DNA of 64,000 nt, from the NCBI GenBank assembly GCA_964526645.1, contig CAZGJN010000001.1, positions 124,001 through 188,000 on the forward strand, in the 5' to 3' direction. The stretch's first letter is position 1; every line of letters starts with the position of its first letter. This stretch comes from JADJNW01 sp964526645. GTDB lineage: Bacteria > Bacteroidota > Bacteroidia > Chitinophagales > Saprospiraceae. The notes below the pieces were generated by a model. The model was not told the origin of the DNA, made no database searches, and worked only from the letters and a program-made list of their open reading frames with translations. Of the stretch, positions 45,748 to 54,084 are shown one piece after another. The translations under genes were made by a program, and so were the position numbers.

Positions 45748-47598
45748 TTAATCCTCCAACAGCCCTCTGCGTTTGAAATCTATTAAAACAGCCCGAATGG
45801 CTTTTTTTGCCAAATAGGATGCCAGCCAGTAAGCGCCTACGTATTGCCAAAGCAAATTGAGAATGACCATGCGCAGCGATTTCCCTTTTTGTTTTTTTTC
45901 TCTTTTTTTACCCTCGTGCTGGACTATCAGTTGTGTGACCGCTTCTTCGGCTTCATCCTGTTTGTGCGATCCGGTTTCAAATTTAAAAAGGTTCAACAAC
46001 ACCTCGCTCAAGCGATTCGTTAGGGCAGATTCCAAGTCAAAAACCTGGCTGGCAGCAATACGCTTGCGTTCGGGGATAGGCAGTGCATTATTGCTGGGAT
46101 GTTTCGATCCCAAGCTGTATTCCTTTAGGCTCATGTCGGGGATAATCGGATAATAGCCACTGCCGGCTTCCGATTTTACAAAAAAGCGTTTGTGACGTGG
46201 ATCGCTGTCGTCCTGTTGCCAGTCTTCAAAAATTGCACTATTTTTAGCATCTTCCAGCTTGATTGTAAAATACTTGCGTAAAAAGCCCTGCGCATTTTTT
46301 CGACCAAGAAAGAAGTCGTGTTCCCGAAAATCCCTGCTAAAAAATCCACCAAAGCCATCGAGCGAGCCACAGGAAATTGGGTAGGGATCATCCCCTCGTT
46401 TTGGAAATATCATGCGGAGCTTATGGTCATTGGTCAATCCGCGAACAATATCTGTTTCTTTCACCATGGCCTGCCCACGGATAGCGCCCAAAATATTGGG
46501 AATCAATTCCATGATTTTGCTGGGATGCTTTATTTGCTTTGTTTCTGATTTATTTTCAAAATTGGGAAAGGGATCTATCAGCATTACGGCATAATCAGAA
46601 CCATCTTGGCTACATTTTTCTTGCAATGCCCTTATCACTTCGCCAAAGGGTTCATTGTTGACCGTACCGCCATCTATCGCTACAAACTCGAAAATTTCAT
46701 CTTTTACGCCAATTTCAATATCAGGAGAGCGCTGTGCACCCTGCTCATCCTTGTATGACAGCATTCGCGTCACCATCGCTTTGATATATTCCAAATGAGT
46801 TTCCTTGATAAGCCGAGGTTTCAAGCCAATCGGGAATGCGCCCGTTGCTTTCGCACACTCCATGAGCAGTATTCGATCTTTTTCATTATTCGGGTCAAAT
46901 CGAATCGTATGCGGCGCTATCGGCTTGCCATCATCCAGCTTAAAATGGGCTACCCCTTTGTGGATATTCATTCGATGTGCCGGAACACTAGGCGCTTCCG
47001 TTATACTCCTATCTTTAACCTTTTCCGAAAAATTGACCGAAATCGGAATGCCCCTCAAGCTGCAAATGGTGAGAATAATTTCCAGTTTTTTGGAAATATA
47101 AGGAGGCAGCGGGTTGATTTGGTTCAAATTAGCCGCCCGATCAGCTATTTTATCAATCGGTGTAGAGTTCAGGATCGAAGGTACCCCTTGCGCTTCATAA
47201 ATATCTGCTGCATCCAGCATTTGCTTCAGGGTAGGCTTCCCTTCTTTGTCATTGAGGTTTACCCAACAATCATACAACATATTATCTGCCTTATCGGGAT
47301 TGCTGTCGTTCACTGGGCAAACCCCTTCAAAAGCAGCGAGTGCCGTGATAGCAGAAGTCATACCACCTGCCGAAGCACCGCCAATCACTTCTATCACTAC
47401 ATTGTGCATTGGTATCGAAGGGTCATAGTCTTTATGATTTTTGCCATATTGGGCTTCGATTTCACGGTTGCGGGCTTTGGCTTGCTCCCACTGGTCGAGT
47501 GTTTCTAATAGATAATCCATTACGCCGCCCGTGTAAGCACCGGCAGATACGGCACCTGCCATAGCAATGCCGATTCGGAAGGTTTTTTGCTTTTCCAT
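45748..47598 (-). CDS. Large patatin-like phospholipase
   Basis: This 616-residue protein begins with a glycine-rich oxyanion segment (GIAMAGAVSAGAYTGGVMDYL). The nucleophile elbow GGASAGG follows with Ser76, and the dyad Asp sits in AIDGGTVNNEP (about residue 316). The family hydrolyses acyl chains of glycerolipids. It is longer than simple patatins, resembling the multi-domain patatin-like proteins of Actinobacteria and Bacteroidota. The C-terminal ~45 residues hold a basic-aromatic amphipathic stretch that could bind membrane. No signal peptide is seen, so it is probably cytoplasmic. Confidence 0.85.
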   Translation of the reverse strand: MEKQKTFRIGIAMAGAVSAGAYTGGVMDYLLETLDQWEQAKARNREIEAQYGKNHKDYDPSIPMHNVVIEVIGGASAGGMTSAITALAAFEGVCPVNDSNPDKADNMLYDCWVNLNDKEGKPTLKQMLDAADIYEAQGVPSILNSTPIDKIADRAANLNQINPLPPYISKKLEIILTICSLRGIPISVNFSEKVKDRSITEAPSVPAHRMNIHKGVAHFKLDDGKPIAPHTIRFDPNNEKDRILLMECAKATGAFPIGLKPRLIKETHLEYIKAMVTRMLSYKDEQGAQRSPDIEIGVKDEIFEFVAIDGGTVNNEPFGEVIRALQEKCSQDGSDYAVMLIDPFPNFENKSETKQIKHPSKIMELIPNILGAIRGQAMVKETDIVRGLTNDHKLRMIFPKRGDDPYPISCGSLDGFGGFFSRDFREHDFFLGRKNAQGFLRKYFTIKLEDAKNSAIFEDWQQDDSDPRHKRFFVKSEAGSGYYPIIPDMSLKEYSLGSKHPSNNALPIPERKRIAASQVFDLESALTNRLSEVLLNLFKFETGSHKQDEAEEAVTQLIVQHEGKKREKKQKGKSLRMVILNLLWQYVGAYWLASYLAKKAIRAVLIDFKRRGLLED

Positions 47599-47626
47599 TG
47601 ATTTGGAGGGTTTTGGTGAATAATTG

Positions 47627-47634
47627 CAAAGATA
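47627..47634 (-). promoter_or_regulatory. -7 promoter box of the patatin-like gene
   Basis: TATCTTTG on the minus strand matches TAnnTTTG and places the transcript start about 22 nt before the ATG at 47598. No TTG occurs at the usual -33 distance. Confidence 0.4.
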
Positions 47635-47702
47635 AAAAAGGAAAGTAAATGATGTAGGTTGTAATAGTGCGCCGATTTGCTGATGAGATTATAGGTTGAA
47701 AA

Positions 47703-47738
47703 TAAAAAATCCGAAGCCGTTGTGGTATGACTCCGGAT
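47703..47738 (-). terminator. Terminator after the glucosaminidase gene
   Basis: A 10-bp stem with two G:T pairs (47709-47718 with 47729-47738) and a 10-nt loop is followed on the minus strand by TTTTTTATTTT. Confidence 0.85.
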
Positions 47739-47765
47739 CGCTATTTTCACAAATGACATAAAAAA

Positions 47766-48608
47766 TTAAATCGCTTCTCTATCGTAGTGGTCTAAATCCA
47801 GAAACTCGATAATCTGAATGAGCTTCTCTGCGTAACGCTTGTCGGTGGCATAGCCTGCTTTCTTAAGCCCATGCGCCCAGTTTTTGTAGTCATTGCCATA
47901 CTTTTTCAGGTGATTGTACCGCCCATTGTTGAGCAATTCGGAGTGCTCGCGGTAGCTTTCCCAAGCAGAATCAAACACCCGAAACATATCGTAAATATCA
48001 TCATCAGAATAATTGCGGCAAGTACAGCCCCTGCACTTGGAGCGACACTTGATGCCAAAGTGATTATTGGATTCCACTGCCAGGCGGCTTTCCCCTGCAT
48101 TGGACTCAAGTAGCCCTTGCGCCAATGTGATACTTGCTGGTATGCCAAACTGTTTCATTTCTTGGAGGGCAATGGGAGCAAAGCGCCGTACATAGTTTTT
48201 GCACAAATCAACTTTTTGTTGTACAACCTCTGGATCAATGCCTTTCCGGCGAGCATAATTGGGACTTAAAATTGGTGTGAGGTTCGCAAAAGTATTGGCA
48301 ACAGGAACTGCTTTTTTAGTCGTTTTTTTGTTGGTTGTACTGACGTTGGCAGAAGGCTCTTCCTTCAGTACCGCTGGCATTGCTAAGCTGGATTGGTCTA
48401 TTTTTCTTGGCTGTGTCATGCTGCTTGTCTCGTTCAGGAAGGATTGTGCGGCATGCAGATTCATTTGTATGCTTACATCTTTGCTCAGCAAAACGTAAAG
48501 GCTTATCGCAAATAGAAACACTTGAAGCCAGTATTTGTGAATCCAAGTGCTTAAAGAAAAAGCGTTCGTGGATTGATAAGAGTATGGGTGTAACAATTCG
48601 CGTTCCAT
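47766..48608 (-). CDS. Peptidoglycan N-acetylglucosaminidase (FlgJ/LytD-type domain), membrane-anchored
   Basis: The start is ATG 48608 (MERELLHPYSY, 280 residues), because the earlier in-frame ATG at 48650 lies upstream of a good promoter. One membrane helix (about residues 22-38) anchors the protein; a linker follows, then the glucosaminidase domain with the catalytic Glu in LAQGLLESNAGES. The domain contains SNNHFGIKC and a following Cys cluster, CRSKCRGCTCRNYSDDD, before the FRVFDSAWESYREHSELL block. It cleaves peptidoglycan glycan strands, probably in growth or separation. Confidence 0.88.
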   Translation of the reverse strand: MERELLHPYSYQSTNAFSLSTWIHKYWLQVFLFAISLYVLLSKDVSIQMNLHAAQSFLNETSSMTQPRKIDQSSLAMPAVLKEEPSANVSTTNKKTTKKAVPVANTFANLTPILSPNYARRKGIDPEVVQQKVDLCKNYVRRFAPIALQEMKQFGIPASITLAQGLLESNAGESRLAVESNNHFGIKCRSKCRGCTCRNYSDDDIYDMFRVFDSAWESYREHSELLNNGRYNHLKKYGNDYKNWAHGLKKAGYATDKRYAEKLIQIIEFLDLDHYDREAI

Positions 48609-48637
48609 GATAGTACAGTTTATTTGTAAGTAGGCAA

Positions 48638-48668
48638 CAAAAATATACAATATGTTTTAAAAATCAAA
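48638..48668 (-). promoter_or_regulatory. Predicted promoter of the glucosaminidase gene
   Basis: TTTG (48668-48665), a 19-nt spacer and TATTTTTG (48645-48638) on the minus strand match the Bacteroidota pattern. The leader to the ATG at 48608 is about 23 nt. This settles the start choice for the gene. Confidence 0.6.
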
Positions 48669-48765
48669 ACAAATAAACTACTTTTTGTTTTAAAAATCGA
48701 AAATACCCAATACTGTTATAAGACTACAAGAGAAGTAATTAAATTTACTTTATTTTATTTTAAGT

Positions 48766-48790
48766 TAGTGTAAAAAATACACTACTTTTG
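48766..48790 (+). promoter_or_regulatory. Palindrome overlapping the -7 box of the kinase-pfkA operon
   Basis: TAGTGTA-N5-TACACTA (48766-48784) is a perfect inverted repeat. It overlaps the start of TACTTTTG (48783-48790), a -7 box 28 bp before the ATG at 48818. A repressor bound here would block the promoter. No regulator gene is adjacent. Confidence 0.4.
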
Positions 48791-48817
48791 CCGCAAAACC
48801 AGCCTAACAATTCGTTT

Positions 48818-49681
48818 ATGATAGCAGTTGTTGACAGTGGTGCTTCTAAAGCTGACTGGATCCTTACTGATGGCCATACAAGCCAGGATATACATACCAT
48901 CGGCTTCAGTCCGATATTTCAAACTTCTGAATTTATTGCGACGGAAGTACAAAAAGCATTTTCGGGTAACCCTCATCTGAACAACATAGACGCAGTGTAC
49001 TACTATGGCACGGGGTGCTGGGACGCTAAAAGGAAGAGTATTGTGGCGGATGCCTTGCGGCAGGTATTTGTTGGTGCCCAAATCCATGTTGAGCACGATC
49101 TGCTTGGCGCTGCAAGAGCCGTGTGCGGCGACCAAGCGGGGATCGCTTGTATCATTGGTACTGGTTCTAATACTTGCTTGTATGATGGGCAATATATTAC
49201 GGATAGTATCACCAATCTGGGCTATTTTCTTGGCGATGAGGGCAGTGGTGCTTGCTTAGGCAAAATGTTGATACAGTCCTATTTTTATCGGGAATTGCCC
49301 GACGATTTGCTGGAAGCCTTTGAGGTGTTTGTGCCCGGTGGCGAATCAGAGATATTGGACAAGGTATATGGGAGCAGCGCGCCGAGCGTGTACCTCGCTA
49401 CTTTCATGACATTCATAGCGGAGCAGCGCCAGCATTTTTATATCCAAAAGCTGATTTATGATGCCTTTTCCGTTTTTATTGACAGGCATGTGCGAAAATA
49501 CAACAATCACGGCAGCTTACCGGTGCATTTTATTGGTTCGGTAGCCTATCATTTTCAGGATGTAATGAAAATTGTACTCGAAGAGCGCAACATGAAGCCT
49601 GGCAATTTCCTTCAAAAACCCATCAACAGCTTAGCCGAATTTCATAAAGCATCGAAAAATAAAATTCATCTGGTTCCATGA
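48818..49681 (+). CDS. BadF/BadG-type N-acetylglucosamine kinase-like protein
   Basis: The ATG at 48818 gives 287 residues (MIAVVDSGASKADW). The actin-like ATPase phosphate loop is VVDSGASKADWIL. The second loop is ACIIGTGSNTCLYDG, and the C-terminal SLPVHFIGSVAYHF block is shared with the partial gene at 2-406. The family includes GlcNAc/glucosamine kinases. Its stop overlaps the start of pfkA by four bases (ATGA), so phosphorylated sugar can flow to glycolysis from one transcript. Substrate is inferred from family and context. Confidence 0.85.
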   Translation: MIAVVDSGASKADWILTDGHTSQDIHTIGFSPIFQTSEFIATEVQKAFSGNPHLNNIDAVYYYGTGCWDAKRKSIVADALRQVFVGAQIHVEHDLLGAARAVCGDQAGIACIIGTGSNTCLYDGQYITDSITNLGYFLGDEGSGACLGKMLIQSYFYRELPDDLLEAFEVFVPGGESEILDKVYGSSAPSVYLATFMTFIAEQRQHFYIQKLIYDAFSVFIDRHVRKYNNHGSLPVHFIGSVAYHFQDVMKIVLEERNMKPGNFLQKPINSLAEFHKASKNKIHLVP

Positions 49682-50661
49682 CAAAGACAATCAAACGAGT
49701 CGCTGTTTTTACTTCCGGCGGCGATGCCCCAGGAATGAATGCTGCTTTGCGCGCTGTGGTGAGAAGTGCGTCTTTTAATGACTTGCACGTCTATGGAATT
49801 CAAAGGGGCTACGAAGGCATGATTGATGGCACGCTCAAGCGATTGGAGCCCCGCGATGTGGGCAACATCATACACCGAGGCGGTACGATCTTGCGCACAG
49901 CTCGCAGCGAGCGATTTCGAACAGCCGAAGGGCGCAAATCCGCTTATGAATCCCTGATGGCTTATGATGTAGATGCTTGCATTGCAATCGGCGGCGATGG
50001 TACTTTCACAGGTGCCAATATTTTTTCTAAAGAATATGACATTCCCTTCGTGGGGATTCCCGGCACTATTGATAATGATTTGTACGGTACAGATTACTCC
50101 ATTGGCTTTGATACGGCGGTCAACACAGCGATTGAAGCGGTAGATAAAATTCGAGACACAGCCGATTCGCACAACCGCTTATTTTTCGTAGAAGTAATGG
50201 GGCGGCATGCTGGCTTTATTGCCCTTAACACTTGCATCGGCAGCGGTGCAGAAAGCGTATTAGTGCCTGAAACGGAGTCCTCTATTGATAACTTGGTTGA
50301 AAATCTCAAAAAAGGTGCTAAGCGCCAGAAACTGTTTAGCCTGGTGATTGTTGCTGAAGGGAATAAACTGGGCGATGCCAATAAAATTGCCGAAATGGTC
50401 AAACAACGTTTTGATTTTTACGATATAAAAGTGACAATCATCGGGCACCTGCAGCGCGGCGGCTCCCCTACGGCTTTTGATCGAGTACTGGCAAGCCGAC
50501 TGGGGCTCGCAGCGGTGGAAGGGATCATTCAAGGAAAGGAAAATGTGATGACCGGTATCATCAACGATCAGATTGTTTATACCTCTTTTGAGGATGCTAT
50601 ATCCAAGCCGAAACCGCTCAACACGGAATTACTGCGCTTGGCGGAGATTCTGTCTATTTGA
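49678..50661 (+). CDS. pfkA: ATP-dependent 6-phosphofructokinase
   Basis: This 327-residue enzyme has the PfkA motifs: VFTSGGDAPGMNAALRAVVR, the ATP-type IGGDGTF (pyrophosphate enzymes carry GGDD), the substrate loop GIPGTIDNDLYGTDYSIGFDTA, EVMGRHAGFIAL and HLQRGGSPTAFDR. It phosphorylates fructose-6-phosphate, the product of NagB, to fructose-1,6-bisphosphate. Start and upstream stop overlap by ATGA, suggesting coupled translation with the kinase. Its last 33 bp overlap the 3' end of the convergent membrane-protein gene. Confidence 0.97.
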   Translation: MTKTIKRVAVFTSGGDAPGMNAALRAVVRSASFNDLHVYGIQRGYEGMIDGTLKRLEPRDVGNIIHRGGTILRTARSERFRTAEGRKSAYESLMAYDVDACIAIGGDGTFTGANIFSKEYDIPFVGIPGTIDNDLYGTDYSIGFDTAVNTAIEAVDKIRDTADSHNRLFFVEVMGRHAGFIALNTCIGSGAESVLVPETESSIDNLVENLKKGAKRQKLFSLVIVAEGNKLGDANKIAEMVKQRFDFYDIKVTIIGHLQRGGSPTAFDRVLASRLGLAAVEGIIQGKENVMTGIINDQIVYTSFEDAISKPKPLNTELLRLAEILSI

Positions 50662-51504
50662 TGCTGTATAAAAATAGTACAAAAGCAGCGCTCCGGGTAT
50701 CAAAAAATGAGGAAACCGATACAAACTTTCGTGTAGCCACTGGCTGATGCTGTTTTGCCAAAAATCAATTTGAAAATGTGCCCACAGCCTGGCAATGGTA
50801 GTGGCAAAACCCCACAACAAGCAATACCAAAGCCCCAACAGGCGGATGTGGAAAAGGGGCAAAAAAATCAGGATGCTCGCCACAAAATCCAGCCAGCCGA
50901 TGGTTTGCAAAAATTGCACAGCCGCTTGATCGCCTATCTGAAGCAAAATCATGGTCATTTCCATAAACTCTCCAGGGCGCGGATAATACCCCACGGCGTA
51001 TAGTCCATGGCAAATGAAGGTAAATGCTATCGCTATTTTTGTAAAAAAAAGGAAACGAGGGGATATGTTTGGTCTGGTAAAGAGCCAAATTAACAAAAAA
51101 GGACTCCCACACTGCAAGGTGTACTCCAGGAATTGCCCGATATGGAAAAACTTTTCTTTGCAATACAAAAACGCCAAAAAAAACAGGCTGACACCTCCTA
51201 TCAAAAGAATCGCTACCGCTATTTTTTTGAAACGCTGGATAAAAATTACCGCCAAGGCGCAAAGCACGTAAAACCAACCAATTGTGCGTATCAGACTCAG
51301 AATGGCAGACTCAGAGTGGCTCACATAATGCTCCCAGGGTTCTTTCCAAAGCCCTTCCACCAGCGGGCGCATCCAGTTTTCATCCCAAAAGAAAGTCCAG
51401 TATGGCGCATCCCAGCGCAGGTGCTGCCAGGAGCGTCCTACGAATACTGCTATCGTTGCTACTTGCAGCATCAAAAATATTTTTTTAGATACTCCCTCTG
51501 GCAT
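50629..51504 (-). CDS. Polytopic membrane protein of unknown function
   Basis: This 291-residue protein has about seven hydrophobic helices, including GWFYVLCALAVIFI and AVAILLIGGVSLFFLAFLYC. I recognise no catalytic motif. The WLDFVASILIFLPLFHIR segment and the general layout resemble DoxX-like membrane proteins only loosely. It converges on pfkA with a 33-bp coding overlap and is divergent from cutA with a 63-bp gap. Confidence 0.6.
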   Translation of the reverse strand: MPEGVSKKIFLMLQVATIAVFVGRSWQHLRWDAPYWTFFWDENWMRPLVEGLWKEPWEHYVSHSESAILSLIRTIGWFYVLCALAVIFIQRFKKIAVAILLIGGVSLFFLAFLYCKEKFFHIGQFLEYTLQCGSPFLLIWLFTRPNISPRFLFFTKIAIAFTFICHGLYAVGYYPRPGEFMEMTMILLQIGDQAAVQFLQTIGWLDFVASILIFLPLFHIRLLGLWYCLLWGFATTIARLWAHFQIDFWQNSISQWLHESLYRFPHFLIPGALLLYYFYTASNRQNLRQAQ

Positions 51505-51567
51505 GCTTGTGAATTTGGCTATAATTTGCCTACTGAAAAAATTATCCGTTCATCCATCAATATCGCT

Positions 51568-51894
51568 ATGAGCTTTGCCATGATTTACACCACACACAGC
51601 AGTGAAGTGGAAGCTAAGAAGATTAGCCAACATCTTTTGAATAAAAAGCTAATCGCTTGCGCCAATATTTTTCCGATGTCAAGTGCCTATTGGTGGCAAG
51701 ATGCCATTCAAAACGAAGCAGAGTGGGTCGCAATTGTCAAAACAAGCTTAGAAAAGTGGGAATTAGTCAAGTCTGAAATTGAAAAAATACACCCCTATGA
51801 AGTGCCTTGCATCATCAAATTGGAGGTAGAAGCAAATGAAAAATATGAGCAGTGGATTCTGGAAGAACTAAGCGATTGCCCCCCCCTTTATTGA
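51568..51894 (+). CDS. cutA: Divalent-cation tolerance protein CutA
   Basis: The ATG at 51568 (MSFAMIYTTHSSEVEAKKI) gives 108 residues, the normal CutA size. An open frame reaches far upstream (to 51133) but that part is antisense to the membrane-protein gene and lacks CutA homology. Motifs are KLIACANIFPMSSAYWW, VAIVKTS and HPYEVPCIIKLEV. CutA forms trimers, binds copper and resembles PII proteins; its true role is uncertain. Confidence 0.93.
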   Translation: MSFAMIYTTHSSEVEAKKISQHLLNKKLIACANIFPMSSAYWWQDAIQNEAEWVAIVKTSLEKWELVKSEIEKIHPYEVPCIIKLEVEANEKYEQWILEELSDCPPLY

Positions 51895-51910
51895 ATCAGC
51901 TCAAAATAAG

Positions 51911-53006
51911 TTATTCTTGGTATGTTGCTTCGTCTTGGTGCATAAGAAATGCCTTTAGAAAACCGTCGAGATCACCATCCAGCACAGCATCTGTTTGGCT
52001 GGTTTGAAAGCCGGTGCGATGGTCTTTCACGCGCCGGTCATCCAACACATAGCTGCGAATCTGAGAACCCCACTCATTTTTCATTTTAGTAGATTCTATT
52101 TTTTCCCGTTCTGCGCGTTGCTTTTCCAACTCCAATTCGTACAAACGCGACTTGAGCATTTGCATGGCTTTTTCGCGGTTGGCATGCTGAGAACGCTCCA
52201 CCTGGCAAACAATGACGATACCCGTTGGTTTGTGCGTAAGCTGCACTTTGGTTTCTACTTTGTTCACATTTTGTCCGCCAGCCCCACCAGAACGAGAGGT
52301 CTGAATTTCAATATCTGCATCACTAATTTCAATCTGAATCCGTTCATCAATCATAGGATGGACAAAAACAGAACAGAAGGAGGTCATACGTTTGCCCTGG
52401 GCATTAAAAGGGCTCACCCTCACCAAGCGATGTACGCCATTTTCTCCTTTTAGCAAGCCATAGGCAAATTCTCCATTAATTTCTAACTCAACATTTTTAA
52501 TACCTGCCACATCGCCAGCCTGACTGTTTAACTCGCTGATTTTAAAACCTTTGCGTTCAGCCCACATCACATACATCCTGCGCAACATCTCCGCCCAGTC
52601 ACAGGCTTCTGTGCCTCCTGCCCCGGCGTTGATTTCCAGAACGCATCCCAATTCATCTTCGGGCTGATTGAGCGTAGAACGAAACTCCAGGTCGTCCAAT
52701 GCGGTTAAAGCTTCTTGGTATTTCGCATCTACTTCTTCCTCTGTGGTCTCGCCTTCTTTCAAAAAATCAAGCAGTACCTCCGCATCATCCACAGCAGTAG
52801 TGACGGCATTGAATTGCTCAACCCAAGTTTTGTGACTTTTTATTGTTTTTAAAGTGCTTTGGGCATTGTCAGGGTCATCCCAAAAATTAGGTGCCAGCGT
52901 AAGTTGTTCTTTATCTTCGATTTGTAAAAGCCGCTCCTCAATGTCAAAGATACCTCCTTAGAGCAGCAAGCCTTTCCCGAAGACCTTTTAGTTGTTCAAT
53001 TGTCAT
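51911..53006 (-). CDS. prfB: Peptide chain release factor 2 with programmed +1 frameshift
   Basis: Frame 1 starts at ATG 53006 and encodes 20 codons (MTIEQLKGLRERLAALRRYL) ending at an in-frame TGA at 52946-52944. It then shifts +1 at CTT so that GAC follows Leu, and frame 2 runs to 51911 (344 codons). The total is about 364 residues, the usual RF2 length. Upstream of the slip, AGGAGG-TAT-CTT-TGA-C matches the E. coli autoregulatory site, including the 3-nt spacer. Domain 2 has SPF (RVSPFNAQGKR) for stop-codon recognition and domain 3 has SGGAGGQNVNK for peptide release. Confidence 0.96.
52944..52960 (-). promoter_or_regulatory. RF2 recoding site (internal Shine-Dalgarno, slippery CTT and TGA)
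   Basis: On the minus strand this reads CTAAGGAGGTATCTTTGA (ending at the TGA 52946-52944, next base C). AGGAGG sits 3 nt before the slippery codon CTT and the TGA. When RF2 is scarce, the ribosome pauses and slips +1, raising RF2 synthesis. Confidence 0.95.
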
Positions 53007-53094
53007 ATTAAAAAAAATTAGATGGTAAAGGTATTGCTTTCGTCTTTTGATAGTCAAAAACTTACCTCCATTATTTTGCAAGCACAAGATAGTA

Positions 53095-53140
53095 AAAACA
53101 TAACCTAACAACAATGATGCATGCTGTTAGGTTATGTTTT
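53095..53140. terminator. Terminator after the FKBP gene
   Basis: AAAACATAACCTAACA (53095-53110) pairs perfectly with TGTTAGGTTATGTTTT (53125-53140), a 16-bp stem with a 14-nt loop. A T run follows in both directions. It separates the FKBP/NrnA unit from prfB. Confidence 0.9.
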
Positions 53141-53147
53141 GAAAAAG

Positions 53148-54056
53148 TTAATTGAGTACCTTATCCAACTCTACATAAAAAATCAATTCTGCATTTGCAG
53201 GAATCACGGGCGGCGAACCAGCAGCGCCGTAAGCCAGTTCAGCAGGGATAAAAAGTATCGCTTTGCCACCTTCTTTCAGCAATGGAATCCCTTCATCCCA
53301 ACCCGGAATGACCATGCCCTGCCCCAGATTGAAAGTGTAAGGCGTACCGCTACTGCCAAAAGAGCTATCGAAACGCTTGCCATCTGCCAGCGCGCCGTAG
53401 TAATGCACACTTACCACCTTGCCTTTTTCAGCTTGTTTGCCTTTGCCGGGGTCTTGTATGATGTATTTCAAGCCGTTAGCAGTTGTTTGTATCTGGCTAT
53501 TCAGCTCCCCTGCAACGTACTTCTTGATGATATCCGTTGTAGCAGCGGCTATTTCTGGTTCTCTCGCCATAGCAGCCTCGCGCTTGACGCGTTCTTCTTC
53601 GCGTTGTTTCATTACAGTTTGCTGAAATTCATCGGGTGTCTGAATATCTACACAAACTACGTCGTAGTACATAAATTTTTCTTTTTCAAAACCGGAGGGT
53701 TTACTTGGCAAAGAATCCAGATTAATCAAAACCGTGACGCTATCGCCTTCAGCCATCAATTTGAGTACTTCTTCTACGGGAGAAGGTTTGCGCTGCCCTT
53801 GTGCATTGGCATTTTGTTCTTCTCCAGGTATAGAAATGTAAGGAGCGGCTCCCTGCGTCCGGCTGGCATACAATACAGAATCACCGATGCGAGCTTGTGC
53901 ATGGAAGTAAACATAGTCTCCAACATTTGGCTTCGCTCCGTTGGTAGCTTTTTGTACGATATATTCGTATCCGCCAGGGGTCACTTGTGTCTCTTTTTTG
54001 CAACCCAAGATGAATACGAACGTGATTGCTAAAGCAAGAAAGATTGAAATTCTCAT
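53148..54056 (-). CDS. FKBP-type peptidyl-prolyl cis-trans isomerase, lipoprotein
   Basis: This 302-residue lipoprotein (signal to FILGC) has two FKBP-like domains. The N-terminal domain (about 30-140) is degenerate. The C-terminal one (about 190-302) is canonical: VSVHYYGALADGKRFDSSFG, GQGMVIPGWDEGIPLLKEGGKAIL, FIPAELAYG and LIFYVELDKVL. The two are joined by a Lys/Glu-rich helix. It should assist folding of exported proteins in the periplasm. It lies 28 bp after the NrnA-like gene and probably shares its transcript. Confidence 0.93.
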   Translation of the reverse strand: MRISIFLALAITFVFILGCKKETQVTPGGYEYIVQKATNGAKPNVGDYVYFHAQARIGDSVLYASRTQGAAPYISIPGEEQNANAQGQRKPSPVEEVLKLMAEGDSVTVLINLDSLPSKPSGFEKEKFMYYDVVCVDIQTPDEFQQTVMKQREEERVKREAAMAREPEIAAATTDIIKKYVAGELNSQIQTTANGLKYIIQDPGKGKQAEKGKVVSVHYYGALADGKRFDSSFGSSGTPYTFNLGQGMVIPGWDEGIPLLKEGGKAILFIPAELAYGAAGSPPVIPANAELIFYVELDKVLN

Positions 54057-54084
54057 AAAATATTGTTTATTAATTCATAAAAAT

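Noticed and set aside
46795..47508. 237-codon plus-strand open frame opposite the patatin gene
   Set aside because: It is antisense to catalytic regions of the patatin-like gene, with Arg/Cys/Ile-rich shadow composition.
51133..51567. Long in-frame extension upstream of cutA
   Set aside because: It is antisense to the membrane-protein gene and would make CutA 145 residues too long; the ATG at 51568 fits the family.
53121..54032. 303-codon plus-strand open frame opposite the FKBP gene
   Set aside because: It is fully antisense to a clear FKBP lipoprotein, has a low-complexity aromatic composition, and shows no family motif.
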